NCBI GenBank assembly: GCA_002803225.1
Contig: NXFV01001204.1
Location: 1 to 64,000 of the forward strand
DNA: 64,000 bases
Direction of reading: 5' to 3'
Origin: Gamarada debralockiae
Lineage: Eukaryota; Ascomycota; Leotiomycetes; Helotiales; Hyphodiscaceae
The translations under genes were made by a program, and so were the position numbers. The notes beneath the pieces were generated by a model. It saw nothing but the letters and a program-made list of their open reading frames with translations. It was not told the DNA's origin and ran no database searches. Numbering within the stretch: position 1 is the stretch's first letter; the number at the start of each line of letters is the position of its first letter. Below, piece by piece: positions 47,355 to 58,283 of the stretch.

Positions 47355-47928
47355 GCAGAATAGTGGCCGACGAAAAGGGTCTTAACAGCGAGAAGCGGGA
47401 GAGCGCGACTACATACTTCGAGGATTTAGTCGAGTTTATCCGCGTGCTTCTCGCGCGACGGAGATGATTTTCGAGATCCGTTGACTGAATTTTAGTTGAC
47501 CCTCTTCTACCAAACTCGCGGTTATTACTGGCAATCGACCAGAGGCGTTCGTAGAACTTCGACTACGACACCTTCAGCTGACCTTCATTTGAGACCCAAG
47601 CGGAGGTCGTCTGTGACGCTGGCGCCTGAGTTTGCCAAGGGGCTCTCGGCTTGAAGGATAAGTTGGTTCCAATCCCGTCTGTCTCCGTCAGCATGCCGCA
47701 CCCGTACTGACCGGACCCAAAGCGACAAATTCATGATCCCCAAAATCATCTACAACCCGACCCTCGTGCTTAGTCTGCACTTCTTCCTTCTGGGCACGTT
47801 TTTCAAGGCTCGGGCGTTCAAGTCTCCGAGCATTGACTCCCCAGCCAAGCTATATAGTCTGGATGTGCTAGAGGGGCTCAATGAGCAGTCGCTGCCCTGA
47901 AGGATGAAAAACTAGACGACTTCCAGTT
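47355..47928 (+). pseudogene. Relic of a DUF3435 (Starship captain-type) recombinase
   Basis: Across three frames, broken by stops and shifts, it matches the gene at 60269-62681. The pieces are EKRESATTYFEDLVEFIRVLLA (compare KRESATMYVEDLAEFARVLLA), ITGNRPEAFVELRLRHLQLT (the catalytic-Arg region), then AFKSPSIDSPAKLYSLDVLE and GLNEQSLPLKDE in later blocks. It starts and ends abruptly, so only the central catalytic part remains. It is oriented opposite to the better-preserved copy. Confidence 0.8.
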
Positions 47929-48237
47929 CTGCCATACACAAGTTTCATATTGTACGTGGCAGATAGTTGCAGTTTCTCCGTAAAGCAAGCCCACTATTGC
48001 TGCTCAAGCGGAGGACCACCGAAGTCTGAAGGCTGTCTAGCAGCGGTCACCGAGTGTGAGCAGGAAGATCCAAAAGGTGAGCCGTGGCATCTTCCCTTCG
48101 GCCCCGCGACAATGCCGAAGTTAGAGCAAGCAATTTTCTTGTGGATTCCTGCGGTGGGTGAATCCGGCGGCCAGGCCCACTGCCAAGAACCACTCACGCG
48201 ACAACCGTGAATCCAAAACCCAAACGACAAAACTGTT
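47929..48237. other. Intergenic, nothing recognised
   Basis: No supported gene. Confidence 0.4.
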
Positions 48238-50781
48238 TATTCCAAGATGAACTCCTTTAGATGATTGCTGATCTTTAGCGCAGCCTCTCCATTCATAATA
48301 TCTGCAACATCTGTGAATGTTAGTGGACTTTGACTAGAAGAATTGTTAGATAGTGGTATACTGACAACTTTCCCCAAGGAGGAGGTAGCGCTTATTTTCA
48401 TCATTTTCTCGCAGCACAAACGGCACTTTGGCCCCTAAGAATATGCAAACTTGATCTCCACGTTGGACCGATTCGGGTCCACGGCCAATAAATCCTCCCT
48501 TCGTGATAAAGAAAGTCGTCTGATATAAAGAGTAGACGATTGAATCCATAACTTCTCTACCATTAAGTGCGTTGCGTTTAAGTCTTTCTTTGTCTCTGCC
48601 GTCTTTTTCGATTCTTTTATTTTCATGTCCATCTCCGTCGTCAAGCTGCAAGCCTTCAGCATTTTTGCCGCAATTTTTGTCCTCCATCGTGCTCTTGATG
48701 GTCTTCGAGGTATCATTTTCTTGTTTAACTTCAGTTCTAATATCTCCGATGTCGTTTAAAGAGAATCCAAGAATATCTTGAGCATCGGAAATGATATCAT
48801 GCTGCTTATGTTGTCCTAGGAATGTTGTCCACGCAAAGGCTGATTTCCGTGCTTCTGCGCTCCCAAAAGCGTCGCTGTGAGAGAAACCTCCATGAATAAA
48901 TCCCAAGCATGTCTCGCCGTCCACCGCCAATATAAGCCTGTAGCAGGTGATATATGTTCCACACTATCGAAGAGTCGGCCACCGACGCTGAAAAGTAACT
49001 CATCATCTGGGAAATTAACCATAGGTTTAATTTTTCCAGCAGCTCTATAGGGATTATCCTTGGAACTGAGGAGAATGGATCTCATGGGTATGGAACAGCT
49101 ACTTCCTGGGCCTTTGCATGACCAGTCTGGAAGCCATGATGGCCATCTCTCTCCATTGATCTGATGACTTGAACATGAGTGAATTAGATCGGACTCTTCG
49201 GGCTTATCGCCAGCCCTGAGCTTCTCACAAGCGCTCAGCACATCCAGGTTGCAGTCCAGATTTATGATATATTTGAAGACATTCTTGCTGATGGAGAAAA
49301 AGGACTTTGAATAATCCGCAGTCAGCGGAACACTTTCTTCACCTATTATTCCAAGGGCTCCATATATGTAATCATGGGTTACTGTTGCAAAGCGCTCTCG
49401 GCTCTGCAAAAGAGGATTGAGCAGTGTTGTAGTGGCTCCATCTGATCGTCTTTCATATGTATCTGCAAGTTGATGAACGAACTTGTGCTGGCACCAACCG
49501 TCCAAGATCCCGTCAATACCAGAAGGAAAAGCACCGAGAAACTTCCGAAAAGATACTACGACCATGAAGCTAACTGCGTAGGGCCCACAGCAGAGTATCG
49601 GATTTCTGGCTAAGACAACTTCCTGCATAATCCAAACACGAGTCCAATACTCTCGTTGTAGAAGGTTATCCATAGCCCACCACCTAGCTGTAGAATCCAC
49701 GAAATTAACCAGTTTGACAAAAATGTCTGAAATTCCTGGGTCCAGGTATTTTGGCCTCAGCGGGAGATTTTGGTCAATGAATGAGAGAAGCTCCATAGCC
49801 AGATGCGCATCATCTTCCTCTTTCCCCAACCACATTAGCACACTTCCAGCTTTTTTATAGATGAGATCCATCAATCCGACCTGGTAATTTCTCTCTTCGA
49901 TGCTCTTGATCAATGCATAGAGCGTCGACCCAGAGCAACGAACTTACGCTCCGGTCACGAATTTCCTGCAACGCAGCAAAGAGGCTTGGAGTGACGGTTT
50001 TTCTTTTTCCATTAATGAAAATTGTCTTTGGAGGACCGGATTGACCCCACACGTAAGAAAGCGCCATGTAGGGTAATCTATCAACTTTCAGTGCAGATAA
50101 AACGGCCAAACTTATCGGTATTAACTCGCAGCGGATATTGGCCTTTGGATCGTTACTGGGATAGAGTTTCAGCACACGTATTGCCTGTGCCTCAACGTTG
50201 AGCTCTTCATAAGAATACTCAGAGTTCGTCGTAACGGTGGAGCATGAGGTAGCTTCTGCGTGTACGACACGCCCATGTTCTTTGCGGCCTGAAACTGCTA
50301 CGAAGATGCGTAGCCAGCATTCCAGATCTGTACTTTTTCCCGCGAACACTTTAGGGGCTGCCTTCTTGGATTTGGAGATCAAAGAATCTGAGTTATTTCC
50401 AAGCTGCTGGAACTTTTGTATAGCCGAGCCCAGGTCATTGATACTATGTGGCTGCCGCAACTCTTGGGATATTGAAACTGATTCGTCCATATTTTTTGAA
50501 AGCTTTCTTTCTGAGACAGCTGGTTTCAGCTTATTTGCATTGTCTTCTGGCTCGCTTTCTTGACCAGCGGCTATGATCCTGCTGTGTGTTCGTTCGTGCT
50601 GGCCTGATAATCTAACGCTAAGAACGTTGAGAAAGTTTACTGAAAATTTGAAGTGCTCGAAAATGGTGGAGATGTGATTGAGTTGACCGTACGGGCCAGA
50701 AAGCGCCTGGCAGATATCAGAAGTGATTGCTTCGGTGAGTGCAACATGCTCTTCGCTTTCGAGTCGCTCCGAATGTTCCAA
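48238..50781 (-). pseudogene. HET domain protein, near-complete with one frameshift
   Basis: The N-terminal block (50781 leftwards) leads to IRVLKLYPSNDPKANIRCEL, YMALSYVWGQSG and SLLWVDALCIDQ, the HET-domain core. Then the homologous reading shifts by one base at about 49905-49915 into ERNYQVGLMDLIYKKAGSVLMWLGKEE, then REYWTRVWIMQEVVLARNPI, a long helical C-terminal region and LLGESYVADIMNGEAALKI (last exon 48310-48238, intron 48311-48365). A GTAAGT...CAAG segment (43 bp) could splice around the shift but would delete the WVDALCIDQ core. So either the gene is frameshifted or it makes a core-less protein. HET proteins mediate vegetative incompatibility. A further intron near 48950 is likely. 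Confidence 0.8.
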
Positions 50782-50911
50782 CGTTCACTCCAGTGAGTAT
50801 AAGAATTCGGAATATTATTTGATCAATTACTGCCGGATAGCTAGCAGAGGACCTCCTCAAGCTAGATCGTATCCTCGCCAGTGCAGAGAAAAACAATCCA
50901 GGGAAGATTTT

Positions 50912-51799
50912 CTAGTCAATAATGTCACTGCCACACTGAACTTGGATATTAGAACCATACAAATGTTTTTGAAAGATTCCATGTTGATTCCACCACGACC
51001 TTTGTAGGAGCTCGTGAACGGCTTCCCAGCATGCAGAATATGCAGGATGGTTTATCAGTCTTCTCATTATACCGGTATTGCAGGAGTAAATATTGTTGTT
51101 TTCTTGAGATAAGGCGTGTGTGAACTCTTTCACGAACGCGAACGCCCGTCCAGAGGTATTTGATTCGTTTCCCAACCAGACAACTACCTCTCGGGCGTGG
51201 TCATACACAAATTTCATCCGCTTGACCATGGCATGGTGATCGTAGGAATCTCTTAGATCAATACAGAAAGCATCGACCCATAACACTTGTGGCACTGTGC
51301 AATGCCGTAATTGCCGCAGGGCAGATTCAAGACCCTCTGTAGCCTCAAAGTCCTTTCCACTCAGTTTAACTGGTCTATTTCCAGAAATTTCTCCCCAGGC
51401 ATAAGATAATACGTTATACTTTGGAGGAGAAATCACATCAAGAGACACCTTGTAAAGCTTGCAATAAATGATAGAAGATCTATCTTCCGATGGATACAAC
51501 TCTATTAGGCGGATCTCCTTGGATATATCGGGAACATGGTTGGAGTTATATTCCTCTGAAAAAGCCTCTTCAATCCCAGCTACATCGAGCAAGATCGGGT
51601 CTCTCAACTCATCCAGTATGTTTTTTCGCATATGCTGAGGAAGGCTTCGCGTGTATCGGTTGACAAGTGTGAACCAGAGACTCTCCCATACCTCCAGTTG
51701 GACTAATTCCGATATCGAAGGCGGAGTATGACGATCAAAATCCATTATGATTCTGTCTCGCAGGAGTGCAGTCAATATAAAAATCTCGAGGTCAAACAC
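50912..51799 (-). CDS. Truncated HET domain protein, 295 aa
   Basis: An uninterrupted ORF with the HET core: IRLIELYPSEDRSSIIYCKL, YNVLSYAWGEISGNRPVKL, QVLWVDAFCIDLRDSYDHHA, VYDHAREVVVWLGNES and RSWWNQHGIFQKHLYGSNIQ. It stops soon after the conserved SWW...Q segment, so the long C-terminal part of typical HET proteins (another 200-400 residues) is missing. It lies in tandem upstream of the HET gene at 48238-50781. It may be a truncated relic or a short HET-only protein. ATG at 51799 or 51745 are both possible starts. Confidence 0.7.
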   Translation of the reverse strand: MFDLEIFILTALLRDRIIMDFDRHTPPSISELVQLEVWESLWFTLVNRYTRSLPQHMRKNILDELRDPILLDVAGIEEAFSEEYNSNHVPDISKEIRLIELYPSEDRSSIIYCKLYKVSLDVISPPKYNVLSYAWGEISGNRPVKLSGKDFEATEGLESALRQLRHCTVPQVLWVDAFCIDLRDSYDHHAMVKRMKFVYDHAREVVVWLGNESNTSGRAFAFVKEFTHALSQENNNIYSCNTGIMRRLINHPAYSACWEAVHELLQRSWWNQHGIFQKHLYGSNIQVQCGSDIID

Positions 51800-51839
51800 T
51801 CTTCGCTTATCTCCTATCCTCGATTCCCAAGGTTAGGAG

Positions 51840-52484
51840 ATGCATCTGGGAACTGTTCCTGCAACTGTTTCATCGTTCACACAAGGTGACAAGATATACG
51901 ACTCTACAGACATCTGGAGAGCTGTCTTCAGAGAGTTCAGATTGAACACAGAGTATGGAAAAAGGAGTCAGAAGTCGGCGCTTGACCTGGCGTGGACCAT
52001 TGCTGGCCAGGCAGCGGGAGTCTTCCACAAGCGAAACCTGCATCCGCACCTGCAATTCATAGAGATGTTCGACATGGAGATCAATGAGATTGTGAGTCTT
52101 TGCGGTTCGTGTTCAGAGGCGTACTACTGCCATCTAAATAGTTGATCGATTCCATCGCTAACATGTTTGACATATCAAGGCTTTCAAGCAAGCACAAGCA
52201 TTCAACAATTTCACCACAAACGTTCAGCTAGCTCATACCGCCAATGAGGCAAGCATGTAGGCAAACACTAACAAGCACCAATACTGACCACAAGTTTATA
52301 GTTCGGGAAAGTCCTATCGTCGCTTGACTTCTTCCAGAAGGAGCTATTCTCGATTAAGCATGTAAGTTCTGGTTTTCCTCAATCTGCGCATGTTTGACGA
52401 CTAAACGACTTTTCCTAGGTTCCAGACTGGCAAGAGGCGTTTAGGAAGCTTGGTCTCTACTTCAGGAGGAAGCTGGAGGTATAG
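51840..52484 (+). CDS. Hypothetical protein, 148 aa, four exons
   Basis: Exons are 51840-52091, 52180-52248, 52302-52361 and 52419-52484, all in phase. Intron 2 uses a GC donor (GAG|GCAAGC) since the only nearby GT would break frame. The protein is alpha-helical looking, with SALDLAWTIAGQAAGVFHKR, AFKQAQAFNNFTTNVQLAHT, FGKVLSSLDFFQKELFSIKH and VPDWQEAFRKLGLYFRRKLE. I do not recognise a family. Its start is only 41 bp from the HET start at 51799, so one or both starts may be placed wrongly. Confidence 0.5.
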
Positions 52485-52892
52485 ATTCCAATGTTCAAGA
52501 TCCCTTGCGAGATTGGGAATTCTTCCACGGCGAAACGGGGTCATCCTGGTCTACCTAAATGGCTTAGTGAAGATGCCTTGCGAATTTCTTCCTCCGGTCA
52601 CAACCTGCTTTATTCCATGGCGCTCGCATCCAACAACAATCAATTTATGACAGAGGAAACTCCGGTACACCTTCTAGGCACCTGTGTGGAAACGTGCGGC
52701 ATCGAAACAAGGGAAAATTGCTATGCTCGCTTTCTTCGAGTGTTGGGATGGATATATCAGTTTTGAAAATAGAGCTTTTGCATATCTATAGAAAGGGGCT
52801 GTAAATTAGTATCTACAATGAATGTCTATTAAATTATATTTTTATTCTAGAGTCATTAAGTCTTTGAATCGTTATTTATACATTACGTTTCC
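52485..52892. other. Intergenic, nothing recognised
   Basis: A 91-codon ORF at 52491 is not family-like. Confidence 0.4.
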
Positions 52893-54777
52893 TCATGAAC
52901 AGGACCAACTACTTGGTAGTGTTGAATCACCTCCAATATACGTGCTAGTAAGTGGGTATCTAGAATCGTCAGTCTCTGGTGCCCCTTGCAACACATGAAA
53001 TCAAGGAATCAATGATCAAGCTTACAAGCAATGGTTCCGCTGTAACTCTATCCCCAAGCTAACCGTATCATTCACAAACTTGGTGCCCAAAATACTCGTC
53101 GGCGCCACCTTATTCTCGACCCAATTCACCACTGCCGCCAAGACATTAACGGAGCTATTGAACGCGATTCCATCGGCTGGTGGTCCGCCCTGCTGCCCGA
53201 TAACCCAACCGCCGGGCCCAGCGCTGCAATGAAACATACCTGGGACACGGAAGAAGCGATAGAAGTCATCGAGCTGGCACGAAGGGTCAACTGCGGCCTC
53301 GGCTAACAGACCATCGTAGAAACGCTCGGTGTTGAAAGAGGTGATCTGATTATCCTGTCCGCCGTGGAAGGTGATCATCTTCCCGTTCGCGTTGCGGAAA
53401 GCCCTGAGGTCGGATAGGCTTGGCCATGTGCGGATATCGAAGGGGTTGAGGGATTCGGCGGCCAGGCTGTCCAGGTATGTGAAGGTGGCTGGATCCCAGG
53501 ATGGGTTGTTGTAGACGACATATCTGAACCAATCCTTTTTTATGGTGTTAGTAAATAGAGATATTGGAAACCTGAGTTAAAGTGGAGTGTATAAGAAGAA
53601 AAGGGAGTAAGTACCTGAGAGTAGCTGAACGGCGCCCCAGCGTAGAGTTTTTTAACAGCCATCAACTCACTTCCCGGCTGCATAGCGGGGTAGATCAGGT
53701 CACCATTGCCATTGAGTAAAGGGCTGAAAATCTTCTCTACCATTCCCACCTGAACGGCATTCAAGCAGTTGGAACTGACGCCTGTGGGACACAGCATGGC
53801 TGTAGCATTAAAATGACACAGATTTGGATTCTCGATAATACCGTCTATAACCCCGTCGATTCCGTCACATTGCTTCAGAACTTCCTCGTGAATCACAGTC
53901 CAAAGAGCTGGAGAAATAAAATTCGTCGAGGCAGAAGAGCCGGTAATGGGGAAAAAACTCGCTCGCCACGAGATCAGATTGTTGAAATCCACGGCGGGGG
54001 AGCCCGCAACGATGCCATCGAAATCCGTGGGGAACTTTTGGGAGGACTTGATACCTTGGCGGCCGCCGAGAGAGCAACCTAGGTAGTATGACGTTCGAAA
54101 GCTCTGTTGATAGAATAGTTTGATCAGCTTTTTCCCTGATGTCACACTCGTATGCAACCTGTAAAGCTCAAAATCAGTTCCTCGACTCCTAATTGTATGT
54201 GCAGACTTGAGTTGGGGCTAAACATCACGCACGCTCTCCAGGCAAAATCCTGAACTATGTCAGGGTTTTGGTAAAAGGAAACACCAGTCGTGCCATTGTG
54301 GCCGTTGTTGGTGCCGTAAGTCGCGAAGCCATTCAGCGTTCCATATGCAAGATCCTCATATCTGACGCCTACAATCCGTCAGCCTGTATCTCCAAAACGA
54401 GCAAGATTCGCGTTTCACTAACATCCGTCAATTCCTCCGTTTCCTGTAGCTAAAATGCGTCCTGTCCATGTAGATGGCAGCCACAGTTCGTACGTGATGC
54501 TCGACCTGTGGGAAGTAGGTATCGATAGAGCCACTCGACACAGGTCAACCGAAACCACCTGATATGGTCGAGCGCATGTTGCATCGTTATCGGGAAAGGT
54601 GAGATTAGTGCCTTTGGGCACAAATGACAAGATGTTGAGGGTACTATTTTGGATATATTTCTGAGGCGCGAACAACAAACATCGTGCTTGGAAACTCGTG
54701 GCTGCGGCTGCGGCAACAAATGGAAGAAGAAAGGCTGCAAGGAAACAGCGGCAGAGGAAGTCGAAAACCATTCTCAA
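52893..54777 (-). CDS. Tannase/feruloyl esterase family secreted hydrolase, 536 aa
   Basis: A secreted carboxylesterase that cleaves gallate or hydroxycinnamate esters in plant material. Exons are 54777-54423, 54368-54233, 54158-53615, 53534-53026 and 52959-52893. An N-terminal signal peptide (MVFDFLCRCFLAAFLLPFVA) is followed by ATSFQARC. The hallmarks are LATGNGGIDGC, YGTNNGHNG, the nucleophile motif YLGCSLGGRQG, SPAVDFNNLISWRA, the CDGIDGVIDGIIENPNLC calcium-binding-like loop, ITFHGGQDNQI (catalytic Asp) and GMFHCSAGPGG (catalytic His). It ends HCLYPLTSTYIGGDSTLPSS. The disulphide cysteines flanking the nucleophile and His are present, so it is probably active. Start at 54777 or 54771. Confidence 0.93.
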
Positions 54778-54947
54778 ACACCCGCGAGGAACGAAATCTT
54801 CTGGCGGCGGAGAAATCTGGGATATCGTGAATACAAAAATGGTTGTTGGGAATGAGAGCCGTACCCTAATCTCCCATCAGGGTCCGCCACCGCGGGGCCG
54901 TACTCGGACATTGCCAGCAAAATCTAGTTAGTGAACTTATCTAGGTA

Positions 54948-55529
54948 CGATAGCAGTTTGCATAAATGATGAATAAGCATAAACTACCCTAGCTACCCCA
55001 CCATACCCTACTACCTTCCAAAAAACATGAATTACTAGCGTGTTGGACCTCCTTTTCGTGCAATAACCTCTTTTATTTAGTCTAGTAACGTGTCAATCTA
55101 CTTATTTAAGTAATCCACTGTCAGCTCGTTATTCCAAATATCGTAAATCGCCTTAATTATCTGCGGCAAGGTCCACCTACCATATAGCCTCCTATTCCTT
55201 AATCTTCTCGGAGATCAAACGAAGCCTCCTGTCTCTAGACTTGCTAGTCCAACGGTCACCAACTTGTTTTAGCCATTTGGTAGCTGTAGATTAAGGGACT
55301 TTGACGGCGCGGGCAGCCCTCTCTTGTCCCCACCCTACCATCTCAACTAGAGCGCGAAATCTAGCTTTTTTGGGAGTTTGGTGCTTAGCCCAACTAGTTT
55401 TGGGTACACGGGCCATGGTAGAGTCGAATAATTCAGCTAGTATTTAGGATAAAAAGCTAGAAAAGAGTGTGCGGGTGGGACGGTGGGGTTGTGCCCGTGC
55501 TTAGTCATCATTTTTGCAAACTGCTTTCG
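54948..55529 (-). mobile_element. Internally deleted Tc1/mariner element with TA duplication
   Basis: The ends are inverted copies (CGATAGCAGTTTGCATAAA on the left; the complement ends CTGCTTTCG on the right), and TA flanks both sides (54946-54947 and 55530-55531). On the minus strand the transposase N terminus is readable: MARVPKTSWAKHQTPKKARF, then GQERAARAVKVP (helix-turn-helix) and WTSKSRDRRLRLISEKI. It then runs straight into a C-terminal remnant, IIKAIYDIWNNELTVDYLN...KEVIARKGGPTR, with several stops. The DDE core is deleted, so it is non-autonomous. Confidence 0.88.
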
Positions 55530-55816
55530 TACTTAAGGACATAAGTTAACTCTAATTTCAATATTGTCCTCGTTCTCCTCGACACACCTCATCGCCAGCA
55601 ATTGGTAGCTGGCGACTGTGAATACTTTCACTTCGAGAGATCCCGTGGGCTAAAATACCGTGATAGCTGGGCGAGGAGGGTGACACATTCCGGGAGCTGG
55701 ATCCTCCGTCATTCTCGATTGGGCTTGAACCAGGCGGCGGGCTAGTTTCAAGATGCCGTTACGGAGTATGACGGGCCCACTGTGCCCCACTTGGTTTAAA
55801 CTCTAATTCTTTTGTA
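55530..55816. other. Spacer between two TIR elements
   Basis: Unremarkable 280 bp with no gene. Confidence 0.4.
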
Positions 55817-56021
55817 CGAAAGAGGGTTGTCAGAATTTATGCAACAAAGGTGGTGAGAAATTCTGCCGCCGCTTTAGTTCTACAACTTCCATCAACTCCA
55901 GCTTTCTCCCAAACTCCATTCTAAAGGAGAATAGGGCGGCGTTGAGTTTTTACTTTATATAGTTTAGACGGAGTGGTAGAAACCCCCCTGTTGTTGCATA
56001 AATTCTGACAAGCCCCTTTCG
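55817..56021. mobile_element. 205-bp MITE with TA duplication
   Basis: The ends, CGAAAGRGGSTTGTCAGAA and beyond, are inverted copies for about 33 bp (on through TTTATGCAACAA) and are flanked by TA (55815-55816 and 56022-56023). No coding capacity. The outer CGAAAG resembles the CGA(T/A)AG ends of the element at 54948. Confidence 0.88.
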
Positions 56022-56875
56022 TACTTCGTACCCGAGGGTAATAAATATAAATCCTCATATCATCTTTACTAGAAAGAGGCAGTATTTAGCAAGATTCTTA
56101 GACTTGATTAACTAATCACCCCTGCTGGCGCAGAGTATACTAGAATCAAAGTTACAATAGATTCCCCAAGTACCAAAGAATAAGGTGCCTATCCGTGCCA
56201 TCGTGAAATTTAGAGTTTATTGAGGGGGAGATGGTACGCTTTCGTACTGTACTCTTGGATCGAAATTTCAAGATTCGGAGGCTCGACGGGGGTACCTAGA
56301 AGGATTTAAATTGTAATGCATAGGGCGAGGATGAAGGATGAATGTTGTTCCCCTTCAACGGCTCCTTAGCGCCTTTCTCACCCTCGTCGTCCTGCTTGCA
56401 TAGTAACTCTGGGGCGCACATATTGAAAGTTCCGATGCATACTGGCTCGCTTCAAAGCATGGTGTAGCGGAGAAAGCGTTTGGAGATCGATTGACAGGGT
56501 CATTCCGGGGCCGCGTCGCATACGAAGTACAGGTCCTTTTAATTGTTAGGCGCGTCCAAATACTGCCGAATGGTTTCTACCAATCACCCGGTGGGAATAC
56601 CTGATCTAGGACTCCTGTTGGTCAAAGCCGATGGCGTTATTTCACGTTTTTTTGACCCTGTACTTCGTATTCCGTTACGGAGATGGCCGCCCAAGTTTGA
56701 CCTTTTTCCGTCCAGGAATATCGTTCAAAACTTTAAACTTTTCGCCCGTCCCGTCATCGCCTTCGGAGGTGAAAAAAGGGGACCTGCTCTCGATCCATTA
56801 TCGATCTGACAGAATCCTTTGGGCCTCATACATTCCTCCCTGCTTCTAAAGACGACTGACCTTACCAAACTTAAC
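56022..56875. other. Intergenic upstream of the rhodopsin-like gene
   Basis: No supported gene. Several ORFs of about 70-90 codons read through it without family features. Confidence 0.4.
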
Positions 56876-58193
56876 ATGGTGGATAGACGCGCAGTTCTCA
56901 TCGGAAACACGGTCACTTTCGGCATTTTGGCGATAGGTTGTGTAGCCCTTCGACTGTGGTTTCGGGTCTCTCGAAGAGTATTTATACTCGCAGACTTTTG
57001 TATTACTCTCGCAACGGTAATAACCTTAATCCACGGTCTCGTGATCTGGAAGATATTCCTAACATTCGAACAGTGCACTGCGACGGTTCAGGGTATCCTA
57101 CAAATTCTATGTATTACCTGTCCCATCTTTAAGCCAACTGTAATGGCAACTAACATCTTCTCTGGGTGTTTCAAATTGGGGCTACGGGCGACATGCAGTG
57201 GATTTGCCAGTGAGCATTCGAAAGTCGACAACGCCTGTCATGGTGCGTCAATCCCAGCTGCTTCACTTGAAAGGCTAACTTTTGTAGTACTTATGGCTGA
57301 ATCAAGTCTTCTTCAAAATAACTACCATGATGACAAAACTTTCCCTCTGCCTCGTCTACCATCATCTTTTCCAAAAAGCAGATTCGAAGGTGGTCCGTTA
57401 TAGCCGCATCGTCAACTATGCCACCGGCTTCTTTATCGCTACCTATTACTTTGCAGTTTTCATCGCTGTTACCTTTCAGTGTACTCCAGTCGCAAAGTCT
57501 TGGGACAATACTATTCCAGGAACATGCGTTAACATCAGAGCAATCCGGTTTGTCACTTCGGTCGTCAACATTGTTACAAGTCTACTGGTTATCGGCCTGC
57601 CACTTCCCGTTCTTTTCAAGATGAAGCATCGCGGATCAGAGTTCAAGCAAATAATCATACTCGTGCTATTGGGCTTAATGTATGTTTGATTCCACTATGC
57701 TACAGGTTACTTTAGCTCTAATTTTTTTTTTTCTCAGACACACAGCTTGCGCCATCGGGCGTCTGGTCGTCTTGATTGTCCCTGCCCTTGCAACAAACCG
57801 CGACACTCAATGTATGTTATCTACGAAAACAACTTCTGCAAGGGGTTCAGAACGCCCCTTTCAAAGATACCGACTGACTACTCCCTAGTCGCTTCTATTC
57901 CAAACAACACAGCGGGTATGATTGAGATGGATATTGGAATAATCGCTGCCTCGTTGGTTGTTATGCGGCCGGTAATTCAACTCATAAACCATAAGATCAC
58001 TGGGAAAGAGACTCCCGGCCATGCTTTGTCAGGAAGTCGCGGCCCAAGTGCATACATACACATATCGGGCTCTGGATCTGGGGCAAGGAAAAGGACGGAA
58101 TATGGTAGGGGCATAACCAAAACGGTTGAGGTAGAATTAGAAAGTCGAAACGTATCAACAGAGAATATCCTGGGTCATGGAAAACGGGGTTGA
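56876..58193 (+). CDS. Fungal rhodopsin-like (Pth11-type) integral membrane protein
   Basis: Start at 56876 (MVDRRAVLIGNTVTFGILAI). Later exons are clear: 57288-57679 (YLWLNQVFFKITTMMTKLSL, then NYATGFFIATYYFAVFIAVT, FQCTPVAKSWD, and CVNIRAIRFVTSVVNIVTSL), 57738-57811 (HTACAIGRLVVLIVPALATN) and 57889-58193 (NNTAGMIEMDIGIIAASLVV, VMRPVIQLINHK). Before 57288, NWGYGRHAVDLP is the usual GxGRH loop, joined by a 45-bp intron at 57243-57287. One more intron near 57100-57160 is needed and not resolved. The CTPVxxxWD and GxGRH motifs fit the family of seven-TM proteins seen as CFEM-less Pth11-like receptors. The ligand is unknown. Confidence 0.75.
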
Positions 58194-58283
58194 ATGTGGC
58201 ATGATATAGAGAGTGCCAACAAGATTACCTGGCAATCCCCTGGCGGCTAAGCCTGAGTCTACGTTAATGATCGAGCATCTCCT

